From: JBOFDP01 sp051647125
Lineage (GTDB): Bacteria > Bacteroidota > Bacteroidia > Chitinophagales > Chitinophagaceae
Reading direction: 5' to 3'
Length of the DNA: 31,488 nt
NCBI GenBank assembly: GCA_051647125.1
Contig: JBOFDP010000098.1
Location: 1-31,488, forward strand
This document shows positions 17,691-26,350 of this stretch, piece by piece. The stretch's first letter is position 1; each line of letters begins with the position of its first letter. The notes beneath the pieces were generated by a model, which was not told the DNA's origin, did no database searches, and saw nothing but the letters and a program-made list of their open reading frames with translations. Both the position numbers and the translations under genes were made by a program.

Positions 17691-18764
17691 CTAATGAGCT
17701 ATATGACTGATCAAGTATATCAATCCAAAACCTCCTATTAATAATATAAAAAATAATATTCCTGCTAATAAAACAGCTTTTCCTCCACTACGAAGCATCT
17801 TTTTTACATCTATAGATAATCCTAAGGCTGTCATCGCTATAGTTAATACAAACGTGTCTATTAATTGTATACTTTTGTTTAAAAATCCTATATCACCACA
17901 TACATATATTAATAAACTATTGATAATAATAGCCACTAAAAACAATAAGGCAAACCAAGGTATAGTTATTTTATTTTTTTGTTGAGAATGGTTATTTTTT
18001 CGCTTAAAAATAAAAGGGAATAGCACCAAAACAGGTATAAGTAACATAACACGTATCATTTTTACAATTACTGCCGTCTGCTCTGTCTCTGGAGATATGG
18101 CACTAGAAGCGGCAACTACTTGGGCTACCTCATGAATAGTAGCACCTATATACACTCCCTCCCAATAATGATTAAAAGGAATAATTCCCAATTCATATAC
18201 AATAGGATATAAAAACATGGCAAGCATACCATAAATAATTACAGTGCCTACAGCTACCCCACTCTTATAGGCGGGTAATTTCAAAGAAGCCTCTACTGCT
18301 AATACAGCTGCTGCTCCGCATATAGCACTTCCACTACCTATTAATATATTTGATTCATTATCCAAATGTAAAAGGTACTTCCCTATTAAAATAGCAAAAG
18401 CATAAATTCCCAAAACAACTATCAAACTTGATAGAAAACCTGACATACCTACATTGAATAATTCATTCATACTAATACGCAATCCATACAATATAATCCC
18501 TAATCTTAACAGTTTGTTAGAACAAAAATAAATACCCTGTGTATATCTTTTTTGTTTATGTACAGGATAAAAAAAGATCATCCCTAAAAGCATCCCTATG
18601 ATTAATGGCGAAATTTGTAAATTTTCTAATACAGGAATTTGAACTATTCCAAAAGAAACTATAGAAAGTAATAAAACTATCATCAAAGCTATCGTAAAAT
18701 AATACCATTTTCTTCTTTCTATTTTATGCCTCTTAGATTGATATAAATTTATGCGCTTCTTCAT
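17691..18764 (-). CDS. YeiH/UPF0324-family membrane protein, putative sulfate exporter
   Basis: A hydrophobic protein of 357 residues with about ten predicted membrane helices and the hallmarks of the YeiH/UPF0324 family, including LRLGIILYGLRIS (about 87-99), GSGSAICGAAAVLAVEA (about 142-158) and HEVAQVVAAS (about 210-219). The family is annotated as putative sulfate or sulfite exporters, on limited experimental support. The N-terminus is basic (MKKRINLYQSKRHK), which fits a cytosolic N-terminus. The gene is intact, flanked by the secY end of the ribosomal operon upstream and a decayed symporter downstream. No sulfur-metabolism gene is nearby, so its substrate cannot be inferred from context. 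Confidence 0.88.
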   Translation of the reverse strand: MKKRINLYQSKRHKIERRKWYYFTIALMIVLLLSIVSFGIVQIPVLENLQISPLIIGMLLGMIFFYPVHKQKRYTQGIYFCSNKLLRLGIILYGLRISMNELFNVGMSGFLSSLIVVLGIYAFAILIGKYLLHLDNESNILIGSGSAICGAAAVLAVEASLKLPAYKSGVAVGTVIIYGMLAMFLYPIVYELGIIPFNHYWEGVYIGATIHEVAQVVAASSAISPETEQTAVIVKMIRVMLLIPVLVLFPFIFKRKNNHSQQKNKITIPWFALLFLVAIIINSLLIYVCGDIGFLNKSIQLIDTFVLTIAMTALGLSIDVKKMLRSGGKAVLLAGILFFILLIGGFGLIYLISHIAH

Positions 18765-18946
18765 AAGATAGTATATATTATATTTTTTGATAAAAAAACT
18801 TTATTTCTATTAAATATGTAAGTAAAATATATATTTTCTTATGATAGATTTTTCTATAATATATAAAAAGATTAATATATCATCTGTCAAACGAAAAGTT
18901 TATTAAAAAATTATAGTGCTTTTTACAATGTTTTATTTAATCTCCC

Positions 18947-20275
18947 CTAAAAAGATGAATTTCTACCGTGTATTCTACCTCCTTTCATTAATCCCTCATA
19001 TCTATGCATAAGTAAATATGTTTCTACTACTTGTAAGGTATCTATAATTACAGCAACCATTATCAATAAAGAAGTACCTCCAAAAAATGAAGCAAAACCA
19101 CTTGTAATACCTAACATCATAGCAAATCCTGGAAGGATACCTATCAAAGCTAAACAAATAGCCCCTGGAAAAGTAATTCTATCTAATATAGTACCAATAT
19201 ATTCCGCCGTATTTCTACCTGGCTGTATACCTGGAATAAAACCATTGTTACGCTTCAAATCATCAGCTATTTGCTTGGGGTTAAATACTAAAGCAGTATA
19301 TAAAAATGAAAACATGATAACTACAAAAGCATAAACAACCATATGCCAAGGATCTTGAGGATCTGAAAATATTCGTGCTATACCTTTCCCTGATTCAAAT
19401 GTTGTATATGAAATCAAAGTGGGAAAGAACATAATAGCTTGTGCAAAAATAATAGGCATTACTCCTGACATATTTACCTTAAGTGGTAAGTATTGACGTG
19501 CCGATTGAATTCTTCCACCCATAGCACCTGCTATTTGTTTAGCATAACTTAAAGGTACTCTCCTTACTCCCTGAATTAAGAAAATAGAAAACATAATAAC
19601 ACCTACCAAGAAAAAAATTTCCACCAAGAAAATCAATATACCTCCATTCGTAGTAGACTTAACAGTTAATTCCTGCATAAAAGACTGAGGCAAACGAGCC
19701 AAAATACCCACCATGATAATTAAAGAAGTACCATTGCCAATCCCTCTATCTGTAATTTTCTCACCAAGCCACATCACAAATAAAGTGCCTGCTGTAAGTA
19801 GTATACAAGTACAAAACCAAAAATAAGGTAAAAACTCAGGAATCAAAGCACCCGCATTTGTTGTATTGATAAAAGTAACATAAGCACCCGCTTGCAAAAA
19901 GGTAACTATAATAGTTAAATACCTTGTCCATTGTACAATTTTTTTCCTACCACTTTCTCCATCTTTCTGTATTTTTTGTAATTGAGGTATTAAAATAGTT
20001 GCTAATTGCATAAAAATAGAAGCTGAAATATAGGGCATAATACCCAATGCAAAAATAGAGGCTTGTGAAAAAGCTCCCCCTGCAAAAGTATCTATCAATC
20101 CTAATATACCACTATTTTCACCACTACTAATATCTAATAACTTAGGATTTACGCCAGGCAAGGTAATATGAGTACCCAAACGATAAACAAATACCAATAA
20201 TAATGTATAAAGAATTTTTTTTCTTAATTCTTCAATTTTCCAAATATGTACAAGTGTATCTATAAATTTTTTCAC
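18947..20275 (-). CDS. secY: Protein translocase subunit SecY
   Basis: The central channel of the SecYEG translocon, which exports unfolded proteins and inserts membrane proteins. The product has 442 residues with ten membrane helices expected; visible family segments are YRLGTHITLPGVNP near the N-terminus (about 26-39), GGAFSQASIFALGIMPYISAS-like helix 2, GNGTSLIIMVGI (about 180) and the cytosolic loop NPKQIADDLKRNNGFIPGI (about 332-350). It is the last gene of the superoperon here, 8 nt after rplO. The usual downstream map, infA and rpmJ are absent from the following 170 bp. Confidence 0.98.
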   Translation of the reverse strand: MKKFIDTLVHIWKIEELRKKILYTLLLVFVYRLGTHITLPGVNPKLLDISSGENSGILGLIDTFAGGAFSQASIFALGIMPYISASIFMQLATILIPQLQKIQKDGESGRKKIVQWTRYLTIIVTFLQAGAYVTFINTTNAGALIPEFLPYFWFCTCILLTAGTLFVMWLGEKITDRGIGNGTSLIIMVGILARLPQSFMQELTVKSTTNGGILIFLVEIFFLVGVIMFSIFLIQGVRRVPLSYAKQIAGAMGGRIQSARQYLPLKVNMSGVMPIIFAQAIMFFPTLISYTTFESGKGIARIFSDPQDPWHMVVYAFVVIMFSFLYTALVFNPKQIADDLKRNNGFIPGIQPGRNTAEYIGTILDRITFPGAICLALIGILPGFAMMLGITSGFASFFGGTSLLIMVAVIIDTLQVVETYLLMHRYEGLMKGGRIHGRNSSF

Positions 20276-20283
20276 AATTAAAA

Positions 20284-20733
20284 TTATTTTATAACTTCTA
20301 CTGTACCCCCTACTTTTTCTACCTCTTGTTTAGCTTTTTCACTAATAGAGTCGACTCTAAATGCTACTTTACTTTTAAGTTCACCTTTTGCCAAAATTTT
20401 TACCTTATCAAACTGATTAATCAATTTATTCATATACAAATTTTCTACAGAAAAAATATCCATTGTATATTTGGTTACTAACGCATCTACTTGTCCTAAG
20501 TTAAATACTTTATATTCTTTACGATGAAAATTCTTAAACCCTCTTTTGGGCACTCTTCTTTGAATGGGCATTTGTCCCCCTTCAAAACCTACTTTTCGCT
20601 TAGATCCACTCCTTGATCCTTCGCCATTCATTCCTCTAGTAGAAGTTCCTCCATGTCCTGAACCTTCTCCTCTTCCTATTCTTTTTTGTTTATGTGTAGA
20701 ACCTACTACAGGTTTCAAATTATGTAATTTCAT
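20284..20733 (-). CDS. rplO: 50S ribosomal protein L15
   Basis: L15 binds 23S rRNA late in large-subunit assembly. The product has 149 residues with the Gly/Arg-rich N-terminal extension (GRGEGSGHGGTSTRGMNGEG, about 20-39) that threads into rRNA, and KVGFEGGQMPIQRRVPKRGF (about 47-66). The last part, VGGTVEVIK, is the normal C-terminus. It lies 21 nt after rpmD and 8 nt before secY. Confidence 0.98.
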   Translation of the reverse strand: MKLHNLKPVVGSTHKQKRIGRGEGSGHGGTSTRGMNGEGSRSGSKRKVGFEGGQMPIQRRVPKRGFKNFHRKEYKVFNLGQVDALVTKYTMDIFSVENLYMNKLINQFDKVKILAKGELKSKVAFRVDSISEKAKQEVEKVGGTVEVIK

Positions 20734-20754
20734 ATTTTTTCAATTATTTTCATG

Positions 20755-20937
20755 TTAATTAATAGGTTCAACTTTCACCAAATGATTGACCACTCTTATC
20801 ATTCCTTTAAGTTGGTCTGTTTCATTTAATTCTACAGAATCATTAATATGCTTTAACCCCAAGGCTATCATAGTTTTTTTCTGACGAGGTAGCCTGTCTA
20901 TAACACTTTTCACTTGTGTAATCCTTAGTTTTTTCAT
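20755..20937 (-). CDS. rpmD: 50S ribosomal protein L30
   Basis: A 60-residue protein from ATG 20937 (MKKLRITQVKS), the normal bacterial L30 length. The core reads VIDRLPRQKKTMIALGLKHI. The frame extends upstream to a TTG at 20949, but the four extra residues do not belong to the family and ATG 20937 is the natural start. It lies between rpsE and rplO, as in other bacteria that keep this gene. Confidence 0.97.
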   Translation of the reverse strand: MKKLRITQVKSVIDRLPRQKKTMIALGLKHINDSVELNETDQLKGMIRVVNHLVKVEPIN

Positions 20938-20958
20938 GACAAAATACAATTTTAATCT

Positions 20959-21471
20959 TTACCCATTAAATACTTTTTTTACTGATATATTTCTCGCTTG
21001 AGCTATTTCAAGAGGTTCTCTCATCATCATTAATCCTTTAATAGTTGCCTTTATCACATTATGAGGGTTGTTAGAACCTAAAGATTTTGTTAATACATTT
21101 TTTATACCTGCACTTTCTAATACAGCACGTATAGACCCCCCAGCAATAACTCCTGTTCCTATAGCAGCGGGCTTAATCATTACTTTCGCAGCACCTTGTT
21201 TTACAAATATTTCATGAGGTAAAGTTCCGTTATGCAAAGGCACTCTAATAAGATTTTTCTTTGCATCTTCTATACCTTTTTTTATAGCTTCTTGTACTTC
21301 TTTTGCTTTTCCTAAACCATGTCCCACAATACCATTTTCATTACCTACTACTACTATTGCAGAAAAACTAAAAGTACGACCTCCTTTAGTTGTTTTGGTA
21401 ACTCTATTTATGGATACCACTTTTTCTTTTAATTCTATTTCTGCGACTTTTACGTTTTGTATTTTATTCAT
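20959..21471 (-). CDS. rpsE: 30S ribosomal protein S5
   Basis: S5 (170 residues) sits at the mRNA entry and helps decoding accuracy. The double-stranded RNA-binding domain is at the N-terminus (VVSINRVTKTTKGGRTFSFS, about 18-37), followed by GNENGIVGHGLGKAKEVQEA (about 43-62). The C-terminal domain has GTGVIAGGSIRAVLESAGI and ends KKVFNG. It lies between rplR and rpmD with short gaps. Confidence 0.98.
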   Translation of the reverse strand: MNKIQNVKVAEIELKEKVVSINRVTKTTKGGRTFSFSAIVVVGNENGIVGHGLGKAKEVQEAIKKGIEDAKKNLIRVPLHNGTLPHEIFVKQGAAKVMIKPAAIGTGVIAGGSIRAVLESAGIKNVLTKSLGSNNPHNVIKATIKGLMMMREPLEIAQARNISVKKVFNG

Positions 21472-21505
21472 TTTGTAAAATAATTTTATTATATACTACA
21501 TTTAA

Positions 21506-21865
21506 TTAGAATTTTAAGCCTCCTTCTCTTGCTCCATCCGCCAATGCTTTTACCCTACCATGGTATAAATAACCACTTCTATCAAATACGCAAGTAGCAA
21601 TTCCTTTCTGAATAGCTTTTTTTGCTAATGTTTTACCAACTAAAGTAGCTTTTTTTGACTTAGTTAAAGCCTCCTTAGACTTTAATTCTTTATCATTACT
21701 TGCAACCGATACTAAAGTTACTCCTTTAGTATCATCTATTAATTGAGCATAAATAGCTGTATTACTCCTAAATATTGAAAGACGAGGCTTCTCGGTAATA
21801 CCTGAAATTTTTTTTCTAATTCTAAATTTTATTTTTTCTCTAATAGAAATTTTTTTATGTGACAT
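21506..21865 (-). CDS. rplR: 50S ribosomal protein L18
   Basis: L18 (119 residues) carries 5S rRNA into the large subunit together with L5. Recognised by the basic N-terminus, RPRLSIFRS-like KPRLSIFRSNTAIYAQLID (about 26-44), and the C-terminal FDRSGYLYHGRVKALADGAR (about 93-112) with the final GGLKF. It is separated from rplF by 62 nt, one of the larger gaps in the operon, with no obvious signal. Confidence 0.98.
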   Translation of the reverse strand: MSHKKISIREKIKFRIRKKISGITEKPRLSIFRSNTAIYAQLIDDTKGVTLVSVASNDKELKSKEALTKSKKATLVGKTLAKKAIQKGIATCVFDRSGYLYHGRVKALADGAREGGLKF

Positions 21866-21927
21866 ATTCTTTATTTATTTTTACTCGATACTGCCGAGTT
21901 TATTTATTTTTTCTTATTATCAACATC

Positions 21928-22488
21928 TTATTTTGAGCCTGCTGCTGTTTTACCTGCTTTCTTTCTAATAAATTCCCCACTATATCTAACGCCTTTACCT
22001 TGGTAAGGTTCTGGTTTTCTTAAACTACGAATTTTGGCAGCTACCATTCCCAACAATTGCTTGTTAAAAGATTCTAAAAGAATAGTAGGATTTTTACCTT
22101 TTTCGTGAGTAGTAGAAACCTTTATTTCTTTAGGTATCACTATTACAAAATTATGAGAATATCCCAATGATAAGTCTAATAAGTTATCTTGGGCAGTTGC
22201 TCTATAACCTACTCCTACTAGCTCCAATTTTCTTTCAAATCCTTTAGAAACACCTTGTACCATATTCGCTATTAGCATTCGATATAACCCATGTAAGGAT
22301 TTAGATTGTTTCTCATCATCAGCTCTTTCTACTACGACTTGGTTAGAATCTATTTTAACCTTAATTTTAAGATTAACTGCTTGCTGTAATTCTCCTTTAG
22401 TACCTTTCACACTAACTACATTAGCAGTATCTACTTTGACCGTAACTCCAGAGGGAATTTCTATGGGATTTTTTCCTATTCTTGACAT
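21928..22488 (-). CDS. rplF: 50S ribosomal protein L6
   Basis: L6 (186 residues) has two similar domains and contacts the sarcin-ricin loop region of 23S rRNA. The N-terminus MSRIGKNPIEIPSGV is typical, GVGYRATAQDNLLDLSLGYS marks the second-domain start (about 92-111), and the family signature PEPYQGKGVRYSGEFIRKKA is at about 159-178. It has normal spacing after rpsH. Confidence 0.98.
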   Translation of the reverse strand: MSRIGKNPIEIPSGVTVKVDTANVVSVKGTKGELQQAVNLKIKVKIDSNQVVVERADDEKQSKSLHGLYRMLIANMVQGVSKGFERKLELVGVGYRATAQDNLLDLSLGYSHNFVIVIPKEIKVSTTHEKGKNPTILLESFNKQLLGMVAAKIRSLRKPEPYQGKGVRYSGEFIRKKAGKTAAGSK

Positions 22489-22510
22489 AATACTTTATTT
22501 CTTTATCTAT

Positions 22511-22909
22511 TTAATATACATAACAAATTACTTCTCCGCCCACATTTTTAACTCGTGCTTCCTTATCTGTCATTACACCTTGAGAAGTACTTACTATAGC
22601 AATACCCAACCCCCCTAATGGCTTACGAATTTCAGAAGGCTTAGCATATAAACGTAACCCCGGACGGCTAGCTCTGGAAATATTCCTAATAGCTGGTAGT
22701 TTTGTTTGCAAATCATATTTTAATGCAACACGAATAATGCCTTGTTTACTATCTTCTTCAAATTTATATCTTAAAATATAGCCTTGCTCATACAGTATTT
22801 CAGTAATACGCTTTTTCAAATTAGAAGCAGGTATTTCCACTGTTCTATGATTAGCTTGTTGTGCATTGCGAATACGAGTTAAATAATCTGCAATTGTATC
22901 TGTATACAT
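22511..22909 (-). CDS. rpsH: 30S ribosomal protein S8
   Basis: S8 (132 residues) binds the central domain of 16S rRNA and in E. coli represses spc operon translation. The N-terminus TDTIADYLTRIRNAQQANH is typical, and the C-terminal signature VSTSQGVMTDKEARVKNVGG (about 106-125) is intact. The final residues are GEVICYVY. No copy of the E. coli-type S8 operator near rplE could be recognised by eye. Confidence 0.98.
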   Translation of the reverse strand: MYTDTIADYLTRIRNAQQANHRTVEIPASNLKKRITEILYEQGYILRYKFEEDSKQGIIRVALKYDLQTKLPAIRNISRASRPGLRLYAKPSEIRKPLGGLGIAIVSTSQGVMTDKEARVKNVGGEVICYVY

Positions 22910-22943
22910 ATTTTTATAATATCTGTTTTTTCTAATTTAATTA

Positions 22944-23213
22944 TTACCAACTTGCTTTTTTGATACCTGGAATCTTGCCATCTAAAGCCATATCTCTAAA
23001 TACTAAACGAGATACTCCAAAATAACGTATATAGCCTTTTGCCCTTCCTGTAATTTGACAACGATTTTTTAATCGTACGGGAGATGCATTTTTAGGTAAT
23101 TGATCCAAAGCTAGGTAGTTTCCCTCCGCTTTCAACATTTTACGTTTAGCTTCATATTTAGCGACTATTTTTTCTCTTTTACGCTGTCTTGCTTTTACTG
23201 ATTCTTTAGCCAT
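22944..23213 (-). CDS. rpsN: 30S ribosomal protein S14 (zinc-independent form)
   Basis: S14 (89 residues) of the longer type without the CxxC zinc-ribbon pairs: there is a single Cys in KNRCQITGRAKGYIRYFGVS (about 50-69) and the protein ends PGIKKASW. It binds the 3' domain of 16S rRNA. It lies in its usual place between rplE and rpsH. Confidence 0.98.
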   Translation of the reverse strand: MAKESVKARQRKREKIVAKYEAKRKMLKAEGNYLALDQLPKNASPVRLKNRCQITGRAKGYIRYFGVSRLVFRDMALDGKIPGIKKASW

Positions 23214-23227
23214 GTTGTATAAATATT

Positions 23228-23797
23228 TTATTTATTATTCATATTTTTAAAAGGTATCCCCATTTCTTTTAATAGAGCATAAGCCTCATCATTATTTGAT
23301 GCATTAGTAACAATGGTAATATCCATTCCTCCTATCTTAGTTACTTTATCAATATCTATTTCTGGAAAAATAATTTGTTCAATAACTCCAAAAGTATAAT
23401 TACCTCTTCCATCAAACGCCTTTTCGCTTACTCCTTTAAAATCTCTCACTCGAGGCAAAGCTACAGCAATCAAACGATCTAAAAATTCATACATTTGCCT
23501 TTTTCTTAAAGTTACTTTAACACCAATAGGCATATTTTTACGTAATTTAAAATTAGAAATATCCTTTTTTGAGAGAGTAGCAATAGGTTTTTGCCCAGCT
23601 ATTTTAGTAATTTCCTCCATAGCTATATCCAATAGCTTTTTATCATTTACTGCACCATTAACCCCTTTATTTATACAAATTTTCTCAATACGAGGCACCT
23701 GCATAACAGTTTTATAAGCAAATTGCTTCATCAAAGCAGGAACTACCTGTTTTTTATATTTTTCTTGTAACCTGGGTGTATATTTTACTTCTGCCAT
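23228..23797 (-). CDS. rplE: 50S ribosomal protein L5
   Basis: L5 (189 residues) binds 5S rRNA and contacts the P-site tRNA. Visible segments are VPRIEKICINKGVNGAVNDK (about 34-53), ISNFKLRKNMPIGVKVTLRK (about 80-99) and the C-terminal MDITIVTNASNNDEAYALLK (about 158-177). The start ATG lies 5 nt after the rplX stop. Confidence 0.98.
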   Translation of the reverse strand: MAEVKYTPRLQEKYKKQVVPALMKQFAYKTVMQVPRIEKICINKGVNGAVNDKKLLDIAMEEITKIAGQKPIATLSKKDISNFKLRKNMPIGVKVTLRKRQMYEFLDRLIAVALPRVRDFKGVSEKAFDGRGNYTFGVIEQIIFPEIDIDKVTKIGGMDITIVTNASNNDEAYALLKEMGIPFKNMNNK

Positions 23798-23802
23798 AAT
23801 CT

Positions 23803-24141
23803 TTATGCTATTACTTGTCCTGATTTTTTTGAAATTCGTTGTAATTTACCATTTTCAGTTCTTTGACGGTTAATTCTTGTACCTTGTTTTCCATCCCACA
23901 ACATCACGTTAGAAATATGTATAGGAGCTTCTTTTTTTATAATACCTCCTTGAGTATGCTGTGCATTAGGCTTAGTATGACGAGAAACCATATTCACACC
24001 TTCCACTACAACACGTGATTTATCAACAATCACTCGCAATACCTTTTTCGGCACAGTAAGATTTTTATCATTTCCAGAGATGACTACAACCATACTACCT
24101 TTCTTAATGTTGAACTTAACTTTTTTATTTTTTGTTTTCAC
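23803..24141 (-). CDS. rplX: 50S ribosomal protein L24
   Basis: L24 (112 residues) starts large-subunit assembly by binding the 5' end of 23S rRNA. The KOW motif is at the N-terminus (IKKGSMVVVISGNDKN, about 12-27), followed by VVVEGVNMVSRHTKPNAQ (about 44-61). The length is standard and the N-terminal KTKNKKVKF stretch is strongly basic. Confidence 0.98.
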   Translation of the reverse strand: MKTKNKKVKFNIKKGSMVVVISGNDKNLTVPKKVLRVIVDKSRVVVEGVNMVSRHTKPNAQHTQGGIIKKEAPIHISNVMLWDGKQGTRINRQRTENGKLQRISKKSGQVIA

Positions 24142-24171
24142 AATAATTAATTTTTTATATCTATAAAAATA

Positions 24172-24540
24172 TTATAATACTTCAGGAGCTAAGGAAATAA
24201 TTTTCATATAACCTTTATCTCTTAATTCACGTGCTACCGGACCAAAAATACGCGTTCCTCTAGGCTCATCTGATGTATTGAGCAATACAACAGCATTATC
24301 ATCAAAACGAATATAAGAACCATCTTTTCTTCGCAATTTACTAGTTGTACGTACAATTACAGCCTTGCTTACCGTACCTTTTTTTATAGCTCCTGAAGGA
24401 AGTGCAGTTTTTATTGTAACTACAATTTTATCTCCTATTTTCGCAATAGATTGTTTACTATTCCCTAAAATACGAATACATAATACTTCTTTGGCTCCAC
24501 TATTGTCTGCTACTGACAACCTTGATTCTTGTTGTATCAT
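24172..24540 (-). CDS. rplN: 50S ribosomal protein L14
   Basis: L14 (122 residues) forms intersubunit contacts and binds the silencing factor RsfS in other bacteria. The beginning MIQQESRLSVADNSGAKE is near-universal, and the signature RGTRIFGPVARELRDKGYMK is at about 95-114. All expected segments are present without gaps. Confidence 0.98.
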   Translation of the reverse strand: MIQQESRLSVADNSGAKEVLCIRILGNSKQSIAKIGDKIVVTIKTALPSGAIKKGTVSKAVIVRTTSKLRRKDGSYIRFDDNAVVLLNTSDEPRGTRIFGPVARELRDKGYMKIISLAPEVL

Positions 24541-24574
24541 TAACTTTTAAGTTTTACTTTAATTAATAAAATAT

Positions 24575-24838
24575 TTATTTTGCTTTTTCTATTATTTCTA
24601 CTAAACGCCACCTTTTAGTTTTACTCAACGGACGAGTTTCCATAATTTTTACCAGATCCCCTAATTGACACTCATTTTTTTCATCATGCGCATGAAATTT
24701 TGTAGTCTTTTTCAAAAACTTACCGTATATAGGATGTTTTACCTTTCTCTCTACATTCACAGTAACCGTTTTTTGCATTTTATTACTAGAAACTACTCCT
24801 ATACGCATTTTTCTTAATTTTCTTGTTACTACTTCCAT
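24575..24838 (-). CDS. rpsQ: 30S ribosomal protein S17
   Basis: S17 (87 residues) binds the 5' domain of 16S rRNA. Recognised by RIGVVSSNKMQKTVTVNVER (about 12-31) and the C-terminal signature GDLVKIMETRPLSKTKRWRL (about 60-79). It lies between rpmC and rplN. Confidence 0.98.
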   Translation of the reverse strand: MEVVTRKLRKMRIGVVSSNKMQKTVTVNVERKVKHPIYGKFLKKTTKFHAHDEKNECQLGDLVKIMETRPLSKTKRWRLVEIIEKAK

Positions 24839-24852
24839 TGATCTATTTGAAT

Positions 24853-25068
24853 TTAAGCTTTTTGTAATTTTCTTTGAGTTAATTCGCCATTCATACGTGC
24901 TATATCTCTACGCAGACCTCTTATCAGAATAGGGTTTTCCAATGGAGATACGGCATGCATAAATTCTAATTTTTTTAAACGAATTTTTTCTTCTTTTATT
25001 TTTTCTATTAGTGCTTCATCACTCATTACTCTAATAGATTCTAAAAATTTTTTATATTGAAGTGGCAT
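24853..25068 (-). CDS. rpmC: 50S ribosomal protein L29
   Basis: L29 (71 residues) sits near the peptide exit tunnel and helps form the docking site for trigger factor and SRP. The N-terminus is slightly longer than usual (MPLQYKKFLESIRVMSDEAL). The conserved C-terminal helix NPILIRGLRRDIARMNGELT (about 45-64) identifies it. An internal ATG at residue 15 is the only alternative start and would leave 57 residues. Confidence 0.95.
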   Translation of the reverse strand: MPLQYKKFLESIRVMSDEALIEKIKEEKIRLKKLEFMHAVSPLENPILIRGLRRDIARMNGELTQRKLQKA

Positions 25069-25096
25069 ATCTTTATTAATACTTTTTATCTACATT

Positions 25097-25513
25097 TTAA
25101 ACAATGTCATGTCTTATTATAAACTTAGTCTTTATAGGCAGTTTACTAGCTGCCAGCCTAAAAGCCTGTTCAGCTATTTGCTTTGATACTCCATCAATTT
25201 CAAATAAAATCCTTCCTGGCTCCACAATTGCTGCCCACCCTTCAGGATTTCCTTTTCCCTTACCCATACGTACCTCTAAAGGTTTTTTCGTAATAGGCTT
25301 ATCAGGAAATATTCTTATCCACACATTACCTTCTCTTTGCATATAACGAGTAAGTGCTTGTCTTGCTGATTCTATTTGACGAGTATCTAACCATACATTT
25401 TCTAAAGCTTTCAATCCGTAAGAACCAAAAGCTAATGTCGTACCTCGCTTAGCTTGAGAACGCATTTGTCCCTTTTGAGTTTTTCTATATTTTGTTCTTT
25501 TTGGTTGTAACAT
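25097..25513 (-). CDS. rplP: 50S ribosomal protein L16
   Basis: L16 (138 residues) helps shape the A-site tRNA pocket and is needed for late 50S assembly. The N-terminus MLQPKRTKYRKTQKGQ is typical, followed by GSYGLKALENVWLDTRQIES (about 31-50) and MGKGKGNPEGWAAIVEPGRI (about 82-101). Confidence 0.98.
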   Translation of the reverse strand: MLQPKRTKYRKTQKGQMRSQAKRGTTLAFGSYGLKALENVWLDTRQIESARQALTRYMQREGNVWIRIFPDKPITKKPLEVRMGKGKGNPEGWAAIVEPGRILFEIDGVSKQIAEQAFRLAASKLPIKTKFIIRHDIV

Positions 25514-25550
25514 AATACTTATTTAATATCTTAAAACGTTAGGAAATTAA

Positions 25551-26342
25551 TTAATTGGTATTTTCTTGCCTTCTTGGTCTTCGGTCTCCACCGCTACTAT
25601 TGCCTCCTCTACGTCTATCTCCTCCACGATCTCCTCTATGGTCAAAAGAACGTTTATTTTCATGTTTCTCTACTCTTGAATTCCCTACAAAATTCAAGTT
25701 CAAATCCCTCTTAGTCAATACTTCTCCCCTACATATCCATACCTTTATACCTACTTTCCCATATACAGTTAATGCAAATACAGAAGCATAATCTATATCC
25801 ATTCTAAAAGTATGTAAAGGAATTCTTCCATTTTTTAATTCTTCAGAACGAGCTATTTCCGCACCTCCAAGCCTTCCCCCCAATTTGATTTTAATACCTT
25901 CTGCCCCCATACGCATAGTAGAAGCTATAGTCATTTTTGCCGCTCTCTTATAACTAATACGATTTTCTATTTGCCTTCCTATAGTTTCTCCCACAATCAC
26001 AGCATCCAACTCTGGACGACGAATTTCTAAAATATTCACTTGCACATCTTCTTTATGTGTAAGTTTTTTTATTTCTTCTTTTAGTTTATCAATCTCACTA
26101 CCCCCTTTCCCAATAACGATTCCTGGTTTTGAAGTATGTATAGTAACTATCAATTTCCCTAAAGTACGTTCAATAACTACTTTAGAGATACCTGCTTTTA
26201 CAATACGTAACAAAAGATACTGACGTATTTTATGATCTTCAATAAATTTTATTGCAAATTCTTTTTTAGAACTATACCAACTAGATTCCCAGCCTCTAGT
26301 AATACCTAAACGATTGCCTATTGGATTTGCTTTTTGACCCAT
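25551..26342 (-). CDS. rpsC: 30S ribosomal protein S3, with Arg/Gly-rich tail
   Basis: S3 lines the mRNA entry tunnel and contributes to mRNA unwinding. The type-II KH domain carries GIVIGKGG (74-81), and the C-terminal domain has LGGRLGGAEIARSE (about 154-167) and GKVGIKVWICRGE (about 195-207). At 263 residues it is about 30 longer than the E. coli protein, because of a tail from about residue 232 made almost only of Arg, Gly, Asp and Ser. The tail is probably disordered and RNA-binding. The frame is unambiguous and the stop is directly followed by rplP spacing. Confidence 0.98.
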   Translation of the reverse strand: MGQKANPIGNRLGITRGWESSWYSSKKEFAIKFIEDHKIRQYLLLRIVKAGISKVVIERTLGKLIVTIHTSKPGIVIGKGGSEIDKLKEEIKKLTHKEDVQVNILEIRRPELDAVIVGETIGRQIENRISYKRAAKMTIASTMRMGAEGIKIKLGGRLGGAEIARSEELKNGRIPLHTFRMDIDYASVFALTVYGKVGIKVWICRGEVLTKRDLNLNFVGNSRVEKHENKRSFDHRGDRGGDRRRGGNSSGGDRRPRRQENTN

Positions 26343-26350
26343 AAAATATT

